DNA of 64,000 nt from Massilia sp. BJB1822. GTDB lineage: Bacteria > Pseudomonadota > Gammaproteobacteria > Burkholderiales > Burkholderiaceae_D. The notes beneath the pieces are model-generated. The model did no database searches. It saw only the letters and a list, made by a program, of their open reading frames with translations, and was not told the DNA's origin. The stretch covers positions 228,198 to 292,197 of the forward strand of contig NZ_JABWEB010000007.1 in assembly GCF_013369485.1 (NCBI RefSeq), in the 5' to 3' direction. Shown here piece by piece: positions 37,209 through 48,467 of the stretch. Each line of letters starts with the position of its first letter. Position 1 is the first letter of the stretch. A program made the position numbers and the translations under genes.

Positions 37209-39237
37209 TACCCCTGAGACCGTCGCCGCGACTGCGGCCGACGCCGTTGCCAAGCCAAAACGCCGCACCAAGGCGCAAATCGAGGCGGACAAAGCCGCTG
37301 CCGCCGCTGCGGCGCCGGCCGACGCGGCCGAAACGGCCAAGCCGAAGCGCAAGACCAAGGCTGCCGCTGAAGCCGCACCCGCCGCCGAAGCGGATGCCGC
37401 GCCAGCTGCGCCAGCTAAAAAGCCGCGCGCCAAGCCTGCCGCCAAGACCAATGCCGAAGCCGGCGAAGCTGCCGAAGCCGGCAGCGCCAAGCCGGTAGCG
37501 GAACGCAAGCCGGCGGCGCGCAAGGCCAAGGCCGATGCGGCCCAGGCTGTCGCTGCCGAGGTGCCAGCCGCCGCCGTGTCCGATGCCTCCCAGGGCGTGG
37601 AAAATGAACGCAAGCCAGGCGGCTCGCGCACCCCGCGCGGCCCGCGCCAGATGCGCGAACAGCGCGCCCTGCGCCATGCCGAGAAGGCCGAGCGCGACGC
37701 TGCGGGCGAGGCCGGCGACGCCGCTGCCGCGCCAGCGGCTGAAGCCGTAGAAGTTGCCAGCCACGCCGCCGCGCCGCAGGAACGCGCGCCGCGCCAGGAA
37801 GGCCGCAACGGCAAGCAGGGCAAGCACAAAGGCAAGAGCAAGGGTGGCAAGCAGCAAGGCCAGCCAGGCGGCCAGCAGCGCGTGCCGGGCGCCTTCGGCA
37901 ACAAGGTCCGCATGTCGGACGCCGACGCCGCCTTCTCCTATGTGACCTCGGACGCTTTCGACAGCGACGAGCCAAGCAAGGGCAAGCAGGCGCCGAAAGC
38001 CGTGCGCCGCGACCTGACCGCCGACGACGACGCGCCCAAGCTGCACAAGGTGCTGGCGGAAGCCGGTCTCGGTTCGCGCCGCGATATGGAAGAGCTGATC
38101 GTCGCCGGCCGCGTGTCGGTCAACGGCGAGCCGGCCCATATCGGCCAGCGCATCCTGCCAGCCGATGCCGTGCGCATCAACGGCAAACTGATTCAGCGTA
38201 AAGTCAGCAAGAAACCGCCGCGCGTGCTGGTCTATCACAAGCCGGCCGGCGAGATCGTCAGCCACGACGATCCGGATGGCCGTCCTTCCGTATTCGACCG
38301 CCTGCCGAATATGAAAGTGGGCAAATGGCTGGCCGTGGGCCGCCTCGACTTCAATACCGAAGGTCTGCTGCTGTTTACCACCTCCGGCGATCTGGCCAAC
38401 CGCCTGATGCACCCGCGCTACAACATCGACCGTGAATACGCGGTGCGCACGCTGGGCGAGCTGGAAGAGGGCATGCGCCAGAAACTGCTGGCCGGCGTCG
38501 AGCTGGAAGACGGCCTGGCGCAGTTCTCCAAGATCGCCGACGGCGGCGGCGAAGGCATCAACAAATGGTATCGCGTGGTGATCGGCGAAGGCCGCAACCG
38601 CGAGGTGCGCCGCATGTTCGAAGCCATCGGCCTGACCGTGTCGCGCCTGATCCGTACCCGCTACGGCGCGATGACCTTGCCAAGCAGCCTGAAACGCGGC
38701 CGCTGGGAAGAGATGGAAGAAAACTCCGTGCGCGACCTGATGGCCGCCTGCGGTATCGAGAAGAAGCAGCCGGCAGGCGACAGTGCCAAAGGCAAAGGCG
38801 GCGTCAAGCAAGGCCAGGGCCAAGCCCAGGGCCAGGGTCGTGATCGCGAGCGCGAGCCGAACGGCAACCGCATGGACTTCAGCAACAAGAACGCCGACCC
38901 CTTCCCGCAGCCGCAGCGCGGCGGACGTGGCGGCGCCGGCCAGGGCAATTACTTTGGCGCTGGCGGCTCAGGCCGTCCCGGCGCGGGTGGCCAGGGCCGC
39001 AGCGGTCGTCCGCAAGGCCAGGGTCAAGGTCAAGGTCAAGGTCAAGGCCAGGGTGGTTTCGGCGGCGGCCAGGGTGGCCGTGGCCAGCAGGGCAAGGGCG
39101 GCGGCGCAGGACGCGGTCCGCGCCAGCCTGACCCGCTGCAAACGACTTTCGGCTTTGCCGGCGCTGCCCAACCGCGCCGCAGCCAGCCGCGCGGCGGCGC
39201 CATCGACCATGGCATGCCGCGCCGCCGCAAGGGTTAA
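37195..39237 (+). CDS. rluB: 23S rRNA pseudouridine synthase RluB with long low-complexity tails
   Basis: RluB converts U2605 (E. coli numbering) of 23S rRNA to pseudouridine. The core occupies roughly residues 283-530: an S4 RNA-binding domain ([29 protein letters not shown]) and the RsuA-type catalytic domain with [14 protein letters not shown] (catalytic D385) and [15 protein letters not shown]. Of 680 residues, about 280 at the N-terminus (Ala/Lys/Pro-rich, basic) and 150 at the C-terminus (Gly/Gln/Arg-rich) are low complexity, more than doubling the size of E. coli RluB. These tails may bind RNA. Residues encoded by 39013-39054 are a perfect (QG)7 repeat. The start ATG lies inside scpB, in another frame, without a strong ribosome site. 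Confidence 0.93.
   Translation: MNNTDTPETVAATAADAVAKPKRRTKAQIEADKAAAAAAAPADAAETAKPKRKTKAAAEAAPAAEADAAPAAPAKKPRAKPAAKTNAEAGEAAEAGSAKPVAERKPAARKAKADAAQAVAAEVPAAAVSDASQGVENERKPGGSRTPRGPRQMREQRALRHAEKAERDAAGEAGDAAAAPAAEAVEVASHAAAPQERAPRQEGRNGKQGKHKGKSKGGKQQGQPGGQQRVPGAFGNKVRMSDADAAFSYVTSDAFDSDEPSKGKQAPKAVRRDLTADDDAPKLHKVLAEAGLGSRRDMEELIVAGRVSVNGEPAHIGQRILPADAVRINGKLIQRKVSKKPPRVLVYHKPAGEIVSHDDPDGRPSVFDRLPNMKVGKWLAVGRLDFNTEGLLLFTTSGDLANRLMHPRYNIDREYAVRTLGELEEGMRQKLLAGVELEDGLAQFSKIADGGGEGINKWYRVVIGEGRNREVRRMFEAIGLTVSRLIRTRYGAMTLPSSLKRGRWEEMEENSVRDLMAACGIEKKQPAGDSAKGKGGVKQGQGQAQGQGRDREREPNGNRMDFSNKNADPFPQPQRGGRGGAGQGNYFGAGGSGRPGAGGQGRSGRPQGQGQGQGQGQGQGGFGGGQGGRGQQGKGGGAGRGPRQPDPLQTTFGFAGAAQPRRSQPRGGAIDHGMPRRRKG
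39013..39054 (+). repeat. Hexanucleotide tandem repeat within rluB
   Basis: Seven copies of a CAAGGT-like hexamer (variants CAAGGC, CAGGGT) encode Gln-Gly seven times. Slippage would change the tail by whole QG units without breaking the frame. Confidence 0.85.
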
Positions 39238-39249
39238 ACCCCGGCTGCA

Positions 39250-39289
39250 GGCCTTGTGGACACTGTTGTAAGCGTGTCCACAGGCCTTT
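39250..39289 (+). terminator. Terminator after rluB
   Basis: GTGGACAC (39256-39263) pairs with GTGTCCAC (39274-39281), extended by GGCCT/AGGCC around one bulged base, then TTT. The hairpin is strong, the T-run short. Confidence 0.65.
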
Positions 39290-39295
39290 GCGGCA

Positions 39296-39324
39296 TTGCA
39301 GCGAAGTCAAGAAGGCGTTATAAT
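39296..39324 (+). promoter_or_regulatory. Sigma70 promoter of the rimP-nusA-infB operon
   Basis: TTGCAG (39296-39301), 17-base spacer, perfect TATAAT (39319-39324). It sits directly after the rluB terminator and about 160 bases before rimP. Confidence 0.8.
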
Positions 39325-39330
39325 GACCAG

Positions 39331-39426
39331 CCTAATAAAAGTTGTTCTTCGCAAGGTTTGTTTGCTGAGAGTGCTTTCATCTGGCTGGAATGACAAAAAG
39401 ATGGGCAAATGCCCATTTTTTTTTTG
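39331..39426 (+). promoter_or_regulatory. Leader with intrinsic terminator upstream of rimP (attenuator)
   Basis: Between the promoter and rimP, ATGGGCA-AA-TGCCCAT (39401-39416) is followed by about ten T residues. An intrinsic terminator inside the leader of the nusA operon implies regulated read-through. NusA itself acts on termination, and rimP leaders with attenuators are known from other proteobacteria. I do not see a leader peptide or the competing structure. Confidence 0.7.
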
Positions 39427-39485
39427 GTGAACCGTTTTAAGCGGCCTGTGTCCATGGGATGCGGGCCAGGATCTGGAGATTTTCC

Positions 39486-41536
<2,051 letters not shown>

Positions 41537-41582
41537 TCTGAGTATCTTTATCATCTACGCGACACATAGAAAAGAGGACTGA

Positions 41583-44484
41583 ATGGCGAGTAACAACGTA
41601 GCCCAATTTGCCACCGAACTGAAGATGCCTGCAGATTTGCTGCTGACGCAGCTGCGTTCTGCCGGCGTCGAGAAAAGTTCGACGTCAGATCCATTGTCGA
41701 AAGATGATAAGGATAAGCTGCTGGACCACCTGCGCCGCACCCATGGCGCAGGCGCGGATACGGAAAAGAAAAAGATCACCCTGACCCGCAAGGAAACCAC
41801 GGAGATCAAACAGGCCGACGCCACCGGCAAGTCGCGCACCATCCAGGTGGAAGTGCGCAAGAAGCGCACCTTCGTCCAGCGCGACGATCTGGTCACGCCG
41901 GCTGCCGCCGCCAAGGCCGCACCGGTGATCGACGAAACCGAACGCGCCCGCCGCGAGGAAGAGGCGCGCCGCCAGGCCGAGCTGATCGCCCGCCAGGAAG
42001 CGGAACTGCGCGAGAAGCAGGAACGTCTGGCCAAACTGGACGCTGAAAAAGAAGCCCAGGCGAAAGCCACCGCCGCCGCCGAAGCGGAAGCGAAGAAAGC
42101 CGCCGAAGCCGAAGCGCAGAAGGTCGCTGCCGAGAAAGCCGCGGAGAAAGCCGCCGCCGAGAAGGCCGCCGCTGCCGGCGCTGCCTGGCCGCCGATGCCG
42201 CCGTTGCCGCTGGAAGCAGCTGCCGCCGTGCTACAGGCTGACGCAGAAGCAGAGCAAGAAAAAGAACGAAGCCGCCGCCAAGGAAGCCGCCGAACGCGCT
42301 GCCGCCACCGAGCGCGCGCGCCAGGCCGTGGCTGACGAAGTGGCGCAGATCAAGGCCATGATGAACGCGCCGCGCCGCGTGGTGAAGGCGCCGGAACCGG
42401 CTCCTGCCCCAGCGGCCAAGCCGAAAGCCGCCGAAGGCACGCTGCACAAGCCGGCTGACAAGAAGCCGGCCGCAGGCGCCGCGACGGACAAGAAAGACGA
42501 CAAAAAACCAGGCGACAAGAAGTCGATTAAGTCGGCCAATGTTTCCTCCACCTGGCAAGACGACGCCAAGAAGCGCGGCGCGCCAGGCGGCGGCGGTGGC
42601 GCCAACAAGGGCCGTGGCGGCAACGCCGGCGGCCGCGATGGCGGCTGGCGCAGTGGTGGCAAGGGCGGTCGCCGCTCTTCGCACCAGGACGACCGCGAAT
42701 CGAACTTCCAGGCACCGACCGAAGCGATCATCAAGGAAGTGCACGTACCGGAAACCATCACCGTGGCCGAACTGGCGCACAAGATGTCGGTCAAGGCTTC
42801 CGAAGTCATTAAACAGCTGATGAAGCTGGGCCAGATGTGCACCATCAACCAGGTGCTGGACCAGGAAACCGCGATGATCGTGGTGGAAGAGATGGGCCAC
42901 AAGGCCTTCGCCGCCGCCGTGGACGATCCGGAAGCGCTGCTGGCCGATCAGGGCGAACACGCCCACTTCGAATCCAGCCCGCGCGCACCGGTAGTGACCG
43001 TGATGGGTCACGTCGACCACGGTAAGACCTCGCTGCTGGACTACATCCGCCGCGCCAAAGTGGCGTCGGGCGAAGCCGGCGGCATTACCCAGCACATCGG
43101 CGCCTACCACGTGGATACCCCGCGCGGCACGATCACCTTCCTGGATACGCCGGGCCACGAGGCGTTCACCGCCATGCGTGCCCGCGGCGCGAAAGCGACC
43201 GACATCGTTATTCTGGTGGTGGCAGCCGACGACGGCGTGATGCCGCAGACGAAGGAAGCGATTGCCCACGCCAAAGCAGCCGGCGTGCCGCTGGTGGTGG
43301 CGATCAACAAGATCGACAAACCGGGCGGCAATCTGGAACGCGTGACGCAAGAGCTGATCGCCGAGCAGGTGGTGCCGGAAGAATACGGCGGCGATTCGCC
43401 GTTCGTGCCGGTGTCCGCGAAGACCGGCCAGGGCATCGACGCCCTGCTGGAAAACGTGCTGCTGCAAGCCGAAGTGCTGGAACTGACCGCCCCGGTCGAG
43501 GCGCCTGCGCGCGGCCTGGTGGTGGAAGCCCGTCTGGACAAGGGCCGCGGCCCGGTCGCGACGATCCTGGTGCAATCCGGTACGCTGAAGCGCGGCGACG
43601 TGGTGCTGGCTGGTTCTTCCTATGGCCGCGTGCGCGCCATGCTGGACGAAAACGGCAAGCCGATCGCCGAAGCCGGTCCATCGATCCCGGTCGAAATCCA
43701 GGGCCTGACCGAAGTGCCGGCCGCCGGCGAAGAAGCCATGGTCATGGCCGACGAGCGCAAGGCGCGTGAAATCGGTCTGTTCCGTCAAGGTAAATTCCGC
43801 GACGTGAAGCTGGCCAAGCAGCAGGCAGCGAAACTGGAAAACATGTTCGACCAGATGGCCGAGGGCGAGGTGAAGAACCTGCCGCTGATCATCAAGACCG
43901 ACGTGCAGGGTTCGCAGGAAGCGCTGGTTGGCTCGCTGCAGAAGCTGTCGACCTCCGAAGTGCGCGTACAGGTTGTGCACGCAGCGGTGGGCGGCATCTC
44001 GGAATCGGACGTCAACCTGGCGGTGGCCTCGAAAGCGGTCATCATCGGCTTCAACGCCCGTGCCGATGCACAGGCGCGCAAGCTGGCCGAAGCCAATGGC
44101 GTGGACATCCGCTACTACAACATCATTTACGACGCGATCGAAGAAGTCAAAGCGGCGCTGTCGGGCATGCTGGCGCCGGAGAAGCGCGAGCACGTCACCG
44201 GCCAGGTGGAAATCCGCCAGGTCATCCTGGTGTCGAAAGTGGGCGCGATTGCCGGCTGTCTGGTTACCGACGGCGTGGTCAAACGTTCTTCCTCGGTACG
44301 CCTGCTGCGCAACAACATCGTGGTGTGGACCGGCGAAATCGACTCGCTCAAACGCTTCAAGGACGACGCCAAGGAAGTGCGCGCCGGTCTGGAGTGCGGC
44401 CTGTCGCTCAAGGGCTACAACGACATCGAGGTGGGCGACCAGCTGGAAGTCTTCGAAGTACAGGAAATCGCCCGTACGCTGTAA
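41583..44484 (+). CDS. infB: Translation initiation factor IF-2, reading frame broken by a one-base shift
   Basis: IF-2 is the essential GTPase that delivers initiator tRNA to the ribosome. The N-terminal domain ([29 protein letters not shown]) and a charged Ala/Glu/Lys linker are in one frame, which ends at 42335. The second IF-2 N domain ([27 protein letters not shown]), G domain ([32 protein letters not shown]) and domains II-IV continue in the +1 frame to 44484. The total length is 2902 bases, one more than a multiple of three; removing one base gives a 966-residue protein of normal size. The frame change falls at 42180-42270. A sequencing or assembly error, or a recent mutation, is more likely than a true pseudogene. 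Independent translation of the second part from GTG 42328 has no visible ribosome site. Confidence 0.9.
42180..42270 (+). other. Frameshift interval in infB
   Basis: Before this interval the linker codes in the frame of 41583; after it the frame of 42328 codes ([27 protein letters not shown], Ala/Glu/Lys-rich as expected). One candidate site is the A5 run at 42259-42263: deleting one A joins ...AEAEQEK to [11 protein letters not shown]. The Trp/Pro-rich stretch encoded at 42180-42220 is also atypical, so two compensating errors are possible. Confidence 0.75.
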
Positions 44485-44504
44485 TAGCGGCTGGCAGCGA
44501 TACG

Positions 44505-44562
44505 TGGCGGGTGCTTCCCGCTCCGCGCATGGCGCGGGGCAGGCGCACCCGCCATACTTTTT
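44505..44562 (+). terminator. Long hairpin between infB and rbfA
   Basis: TGGCGGGTGC (44505-44514) pairs perfectly with GCACCCGCCA (44545-44554); inside, CCGCGC/GCGCGG also pairs. It is followed by TACTTTTTATT. It may be a partial terminator or a processing site that sets rbfA/truB levels below those of infB. Confidence 0.6.
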
Positions 44563-44576
44563 ATTGGTAACACATC

Positions 44577-44987
44577 ATGGCAAAACACAGTAAATCCATC
44601 CCAGCGCGCGGCTTGCGCGTGGCCGATCAGATCCAGAAGGACTTGTCCGAGCTGATCGCCTTCGAACTGAAAGACCCGCGCGTCGGCATGATCACCCTGG
44701 CCGAAGTGCAGCTCACGCCCGACTACGCCCACGCCAAAATCTACTTCACCACGCTGAAGGACGATGCTGAGTCGGTGAAGAACACCCTGGCCGGCCTGAA
44801 CGCGGCGGCCGGCTATCTGCGCAACCAGCTGGGCAAGCGCCTGCACATCCACACGCTGCCGCAGCTGCACTTCGTGCATGACACCTCGACCGCGCGTGGC
44901 ATGGAAATGTCGGCCCTGATCGACAAGGCCAACGCCAGCCGCGCTGCCGATGCCGACGAAGACAGCGGCGAAGACGGTAAGAACTAA
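44577..44987 (+). CDS. rbfA: 30S ribosome-binding factor RbfA
   Basis: RbfA helps late 16S rRNA maturation and cold adaptation. The 136-residue product has the KH-like core: [48 protein letters not shown], the [26 protein letters not shown] segment, and a charged acidic tail. Position after infB and before truB is the conserved operon order. Confidence 0.96.
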   Translation: MAKHSKSIPARGLRVADQIQKDLSELIAFELKDPRVGMITLAEVQLTPDYAHAKIYFTTLKDDAESVKNTLAGLNAAAGYLRNQLGKRLHIHTLPQLHFVHDTSTARGMEMSALIDKANASRAADADEDSGEDGKN

Positions 44988-44989
44988 GC

Positions 44990-45919
44990 ATGACTCAGCA
45001 AAAAGTGAAGCGCGTCCGCGATCTGGTGGACGGTGTGCTGCTGCTCGATAAGCCGGTCGGCCTGTCCAGCAACGATGCGCTGATCAAGACCAAGCGCGTG
45101 CTGAACGCGAAGAAGGCCGGCCATACCGGCACCCTCGATCCTTTCGCCACCGGCCTGTTGCCGCTGTGCTTCGGCGAGGCCACCAAGTTCTCGCAGGACT
45201 TGCTGGAGGCGGACAAGACCTACTTGACCACCGTGCATCTGGGCCAGCGCACCGATACCGGCGACACTGAGGGCGAAGTGGTCGAGACGCGCGAGGTGAA
45301 TGTCACGCGCGAGCAGATCGAAGCCGTGTTGGAGCAGTTCCGTGGCCCGATCGCCCAGGTGCCGCCCATGTATTCGGCGCTCAAGCGCGACGGCAAGCCG
45401 CTATACGAATACGCGCGCGCCGGCATCACGCTGGAACGCGAGGCGCGCCATGTGGTGATCCACAAGCTGGAACTGGTTGGCTACGAGGCACCTTTCCTCA
45501 AGCTGGAAGTCACTTGCAGCAAGGGCACGTATATCCGCGTGCTGGGCGAGGACATCGGCGCGGCGCTCGGCTGCGGCGCGCATCTGAATGCCTTGCGCCG
45601 CACCCAGGTCGGCGCGCTGACGGCTGAACATATGATCACGCCGGAACAGTTGCTGGCGCATCCCGCGCCGCTGGAACTGCTCTCGCCGGTCGACGCGCTG
45701 CTGTCGTCCTTCCCGGCCGTGCAGCTGACGCCGGAACTGGCCAAGCGCTTCCTGCAAGGCCAGCGCCTGCCGCTGGGCAAGGAGCCGTCGGTGACGGTGC
45801 CTGCCGCGCCGGGCCGCGTGCGTGTCTATCTGGACGCGAAGCTGCTCGGTACGGGGCAGTTGCAGGAGTATTCGATCCTGGCGCCGGAGCGCCTGATCGC
45901 CGCCGCCCAGGCCCAGTAA
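44990..45919 (+). CDS. truB: tRNA pseudouridine(55) synthase TruB
   Basis: TruB makes the universally conserved pseudouridine 55 in the T-loop of tRNAs and acts as a tRNA chaperone. The 309-residue product shows [15 protein letters not shown] and [24 protein letters not shown], with the catalytic Asp in GTLDP, plus [17 protein letters not shown] and a C-terminal PUA-like region. It starts 3 bases after rbfA ends; the operon ends here, convergent to a LysR gene with no gap. Confidence 0.96.
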   Translation: MTQQKVKRVRDLVDGVLLLDKPVGLSSNDALIKTKRVLNAKKAGHTGTLDPFATGLLPLCFGEATKFSQDLLEADKTYLTTVHLGQRTDTGDTEGEVVETREVNVTREQIEAVLEQFRGPIAQVPPMYSALKRDGKPLYEYARAGITLEREARHVVIHKLELVGYEAPFLKLEVTCSKGTYIRVLGEDIGAALGCGAHLNALRRTQVGALTAEHMITPEQLLAHPAPLELLSPVDALLSSFPAVQLTPELAKRFLQGQRLPLGKEPSVTVPAAPGRVRVYLDAKLLGTGQLQEYSILAPERLIAAAQAQ

Positions 45920-46828
45920 CTACAAGGCGCGCTTATCGCTGCTGCAGGTCTGCTTGATGGTCTGCCGCAGCCAGCGGTGGGCGTGGTCGTTGTCCAGGCG
46001 CGGATGCCAGGCCTGGACGATGGTGACGGGCGTGAGCGGCAGCGGCAATTCAAAGTGCCGCAGCTTCATGCCCAGTTTCTCGATATTGTGCAGCATGGCG
46101 CGCGGCAGCAGCGGCAGCACCAGATCCGAATCGGCCAGCGCGAAAATCGCGGAATGGAAATTGGGCGCGATCAGCGCCACCCGCTGCTGCAGCTTGTGCT
46201 CGGCCAGCATGGCCGCCGTCGGGCCGTAAGCGCGGCCCCGGCGCGAGACGCTGATATGGTCGTAAGCCACCAGCCGCGCCGGATCGATGGGCGCATCGAA
46301 AATGGCGTGGTCCTCGCGCGCCAATCCCACGAACGTCGTATTGAATAGGGTCTGCACCTTGATGTCGGCGCCGAAATCGCGCGTGGCGCTGATGTACAGG
46401 TCGATGCGGCCCTCGCGCAGCGCGCCGTCGTCGATATCGCCCTCCGGCACGAAGCGCAGCACAGCATTCGGCGCCTTGTCGCGCATCGCCTCGCGCAACT
46501 GGCCGCCGTAAGTGCCGACGAAGACATCGTTGGCGCGGATGCTGAAGGTGCGCTCCAGCGTCGCCAGATCCACTTCCCGTCCCGCATGAAAGACAGCATG
46601 CGCCTGTTCCACCAGGCCGCGCACCTGGTCGCGCAGCTCCAGCGCGCGCGGCGTCGGCGTCAGGCCGCGTCCCGCGCGCACCAGCACCGGATCGCCGATC
46701 GCTTCGCGCAGGCGCGACAGGGTGCGGCTCATGGCGGGCGCGCTCAGATGCATGCGCTGGGCGGCGCCCACAACACTGCCTTCTTCCAGCAGGATGTCGA
46801 GGGCGACGAGCAGATTCATATCGGGCAT
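45920..46828 (-). CDS. LysR-type regulator linked to the efflux operon
   Basis: A 302-residue LysR-type regulator of the NahR/NodD-like group: helix-turn-helix MPDMNLLVALDILLEEGSVVGAAQRMHLSAPAMSRTLSRLREAIGDPVLVRAGRGL, then an effector domain (FSIRANDVFVGTYGGQLREAMRDKAP, RFVPEGDIDDGALREGRIDLYI). ATG at 46828 is preceded by GGGG at suitable distance; ATG at 46834 or 46819 are alternatives. It lies 28 bases after the outer-membrane factor gene on the same strand and is probably the last gene of the efflux operon, which it may regulate. Its last base abuts truB. Confidence 0.9.
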   Translation of the reverse strand: MPDMNLLVALDILLEEGSVVGAAQRMHLSAPAMSRTLSRLREAIGDPVLVRAGRGLTPTPRALELRDQVRGLVEQAHAVFHAGREVDLATLERTFSIRANDVFVGTYGGQLREAMRDKAPNAVLRFVPEGDIDDGALREGRIDLYISATRDFGADIKVQTLFNTTFVGLAREDHAIFDAPIDPARLVAYDHISVSRRGRAYGPTAAMLAEHKLQQRVALIAPNFHSAIFALADSDLVLPLLPRAMLHNIEKLGMKLRHFELPLPLTPVTIVQAWHPRLDNDHAHRWLRQTIKQTCSSDKRAL

Positions 46829-46856
46829 TTGCATGCCCCGCAGCTTACCATGCCGC

Positions 46857-48467
46857 TCATGGCCGCGCCGCCACCGCCACGGCACTCCCTTTTGCGGGCT
46901 GGCCTGCCGTTTCGCTCCAGCTTTGCCAGCCGCCGCCCAAGGCCTTGTACAGATCGACCAGGGCCAGCGACACGGCGGCCGTGCTTTCGGCCAGCGCGGC
47001 TTCGTTGGCCAATAGCGCATCCTGCACGCTCAGCACGTTCAGGAAATCGACAGTGCCCGCTACGTACTGCTGCTGCGCGTTGTTCAGCGCGATGCGGCTT
47101 TGCGCCACCGCTTCGTGCAGACGCTCGCGGCGTTCCTGCTGCGCGCGGCTGGCGGCCAGCGCGTCGTCCACCTCATGCCAGGCGCGCAGCACGGTTTGCT
47201 GGTAGGCCAGCGCCGCCTCCTGCTGGCGCGCCTCGCTCAGTTTCAGTATGCCGCGCAGATGGCCGCCGTCGAACAGGGGCAAGCTGAATGCCGGACTAAA
47301 ACTGAACTGGCGGCTGCTCCAGCTGCCGAAGTCGGACAGCTGGGTGGCCTGGAAGCCCAGATTGCCGGCCAAGGTAATGCGCGGATAGAAGTCGGCCTTG
47401 GCCACGCCGATGGAGGCGGTGGCCGCGTGCAGCAGGGCCGAGGCGCGGCGGATGTCCGGACGGCGCTGCGCCAGCTCGCTCGGCAGCCCCAGCGCGGCGA
47501 CGGCCGGACCTGCCGGCACGGCGTAAGCCGCCGTACCCTGTCGCGCCCACGCTCCGGCGCTCGCTGCCGCGTCTCCAGCGACACCCGCTGTCGTACTGCG
47601 CTTCGCGCCGCGGTCGGCGTACGCCTCGGCCCCCAGTTCCGCGCGCAGCGCCTGCGGCGGCTGGGCCAGCAGCATGCCAAGCGCGTTGACGCCGGTCGCT
47701 TCGCGCTGGCGCAGGCCGGGCAGGCGCGCCTCGATGGCGGCCACCTGGGCGCTGGCGCGCGCCACGTCCAGCTCCGTCGCCACGCCTTCGCGGTTGCGGA
47801 TGCGCGTCAGCTCCAGGCTGCGGCGCGCGATCGCCAGATTCTGCTCCGTGATCGCCAGCAGGCTTTGCGTCGAGCGCAGGCGGATATAGTGCTGCGCCGT
47901 TTCCGCCGCCAGCGAGAGCAGGGCGGCGTGACGCTGTTCCTGTGCTGCTTCGACCTGGGCGTCGGCCGCTTCCACCGTGCGCCGCACGCTGCCCCAGAAG
48001 TCCAGCTCCCAGGAGGCATTGAAACCGCCCTGCGCCAGCGTATAAGCCGATTCGCCCTTGCGGCCGGATGGATCGCCCAGGCCCACCTGGCTGGCGCGCG
48101 CGCGGCTGATGCCGCCAGCCGCATTGAGCTGCGGCGTTTCGGCAGCGCCCATGCTCTGGCGGATGGCGCGGCTTTGTTCCAGGCGGCTGGCGACGATCTG
48201 CAGATCGAGATTGCCCGCCACGGCGCGCTGGATCAGGGCCGCCAGCAGGGGATCGTTAAAGCTGCTCCACCACGCCAGTTCCACGGCGCCGGGCGCGCTT
48301 TGTTCGTTGGCCAGCCAGTGCTGGGGCAGGGCCGCTTGCGGCGCCTTGAAGTCGGGACCGAGCGCGGCGCAGCCGGACAGCAGGAGGGGCGCCAGCAGCA
48401 GGGCCAATGCAGACCTCCGCAGCTGCTTGCCGCGCCACGGCTGGCGGGTGATGGCATTGGCTTTCAT
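46857..48467 (-). CDS. Outer-membrane efflux lipoprotein (OprM/NodT family)
   Basis: Outer-membrane channel of a tripartite efflux pump, 536 residues. It is a lipoprotein: the signal ends in LLLSGC, the Cys being the lipidation site, followed by AALGPDFKAP. The two TolC-like repeats are visible, the second with GLPSELAQRRPDIRRASALLHAATASIGVAKADFYPRI. About 40 residues before GLPSEL (AYADRGAKRSTTAGVAGDAAASAGAW...) are longer than usual for the family and low complexity. The start overlaps the stop of the membrane-fusion gene (ATGA). Confidence 0.93.
   Translation of the reverse strand: MKANAITRQPWRGKQLRRSALALLLAPLLLSGCAALGPDFKAPQAALPQHWLANEQSAPGAVELAWWSSFNDPLLAALIQRAVAGNLDLQIVASRLEQSRAIRQSMGAAETPQLNAAGGISRARASQVGLGDPSGRKGESAYTLAQGGFNASWELDFWGSVRRTVEAADAQVEAAQEQRHAALLSLAAETAQHYIRLRSTQSLLAITEQNLAIARRSLELTRIRNREGVATELDVARASAQVAAIEARLPGLRQREATGVNALGMLLAQPPQALRAELGAEAYADRGAKRSTTAGVAGDAAASAGAWARQGTAAYAVPAGPAVAALGLPSELAQRRPDIRRASALLHAATASIGVAKADFYPRITLAGNLGFQATQLSDFGSWSSRQFSFSPAFSLPLFDGGHLRGILKLSEARQQEAALAYQQTVLRAWHEVDDALAASRAQQERRERLHEAVAQSRIALNNAQQQYVAGTVDFLNVLSVQDALLANEAALAESTAAVSLALVDLYKALGGGWQSWSETAGQPAKGSAVAVAARP

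Noticed and set aside
39013..39054. Tandem hexamers as a possible CRISPR or regulatory repeat.
   Set aside because: The units are contiguous, in frame within rluB and encode Gln-Gly, so this is a coding microsatellite.
41583..44484. Programmed frameshifting in infB.
   Set aside because: The shift needed is +1 and no slippery codon/stop arrangement or stimulatory structure is visible; a base-call error or mutation is simpler. Kept as a question in the findings.
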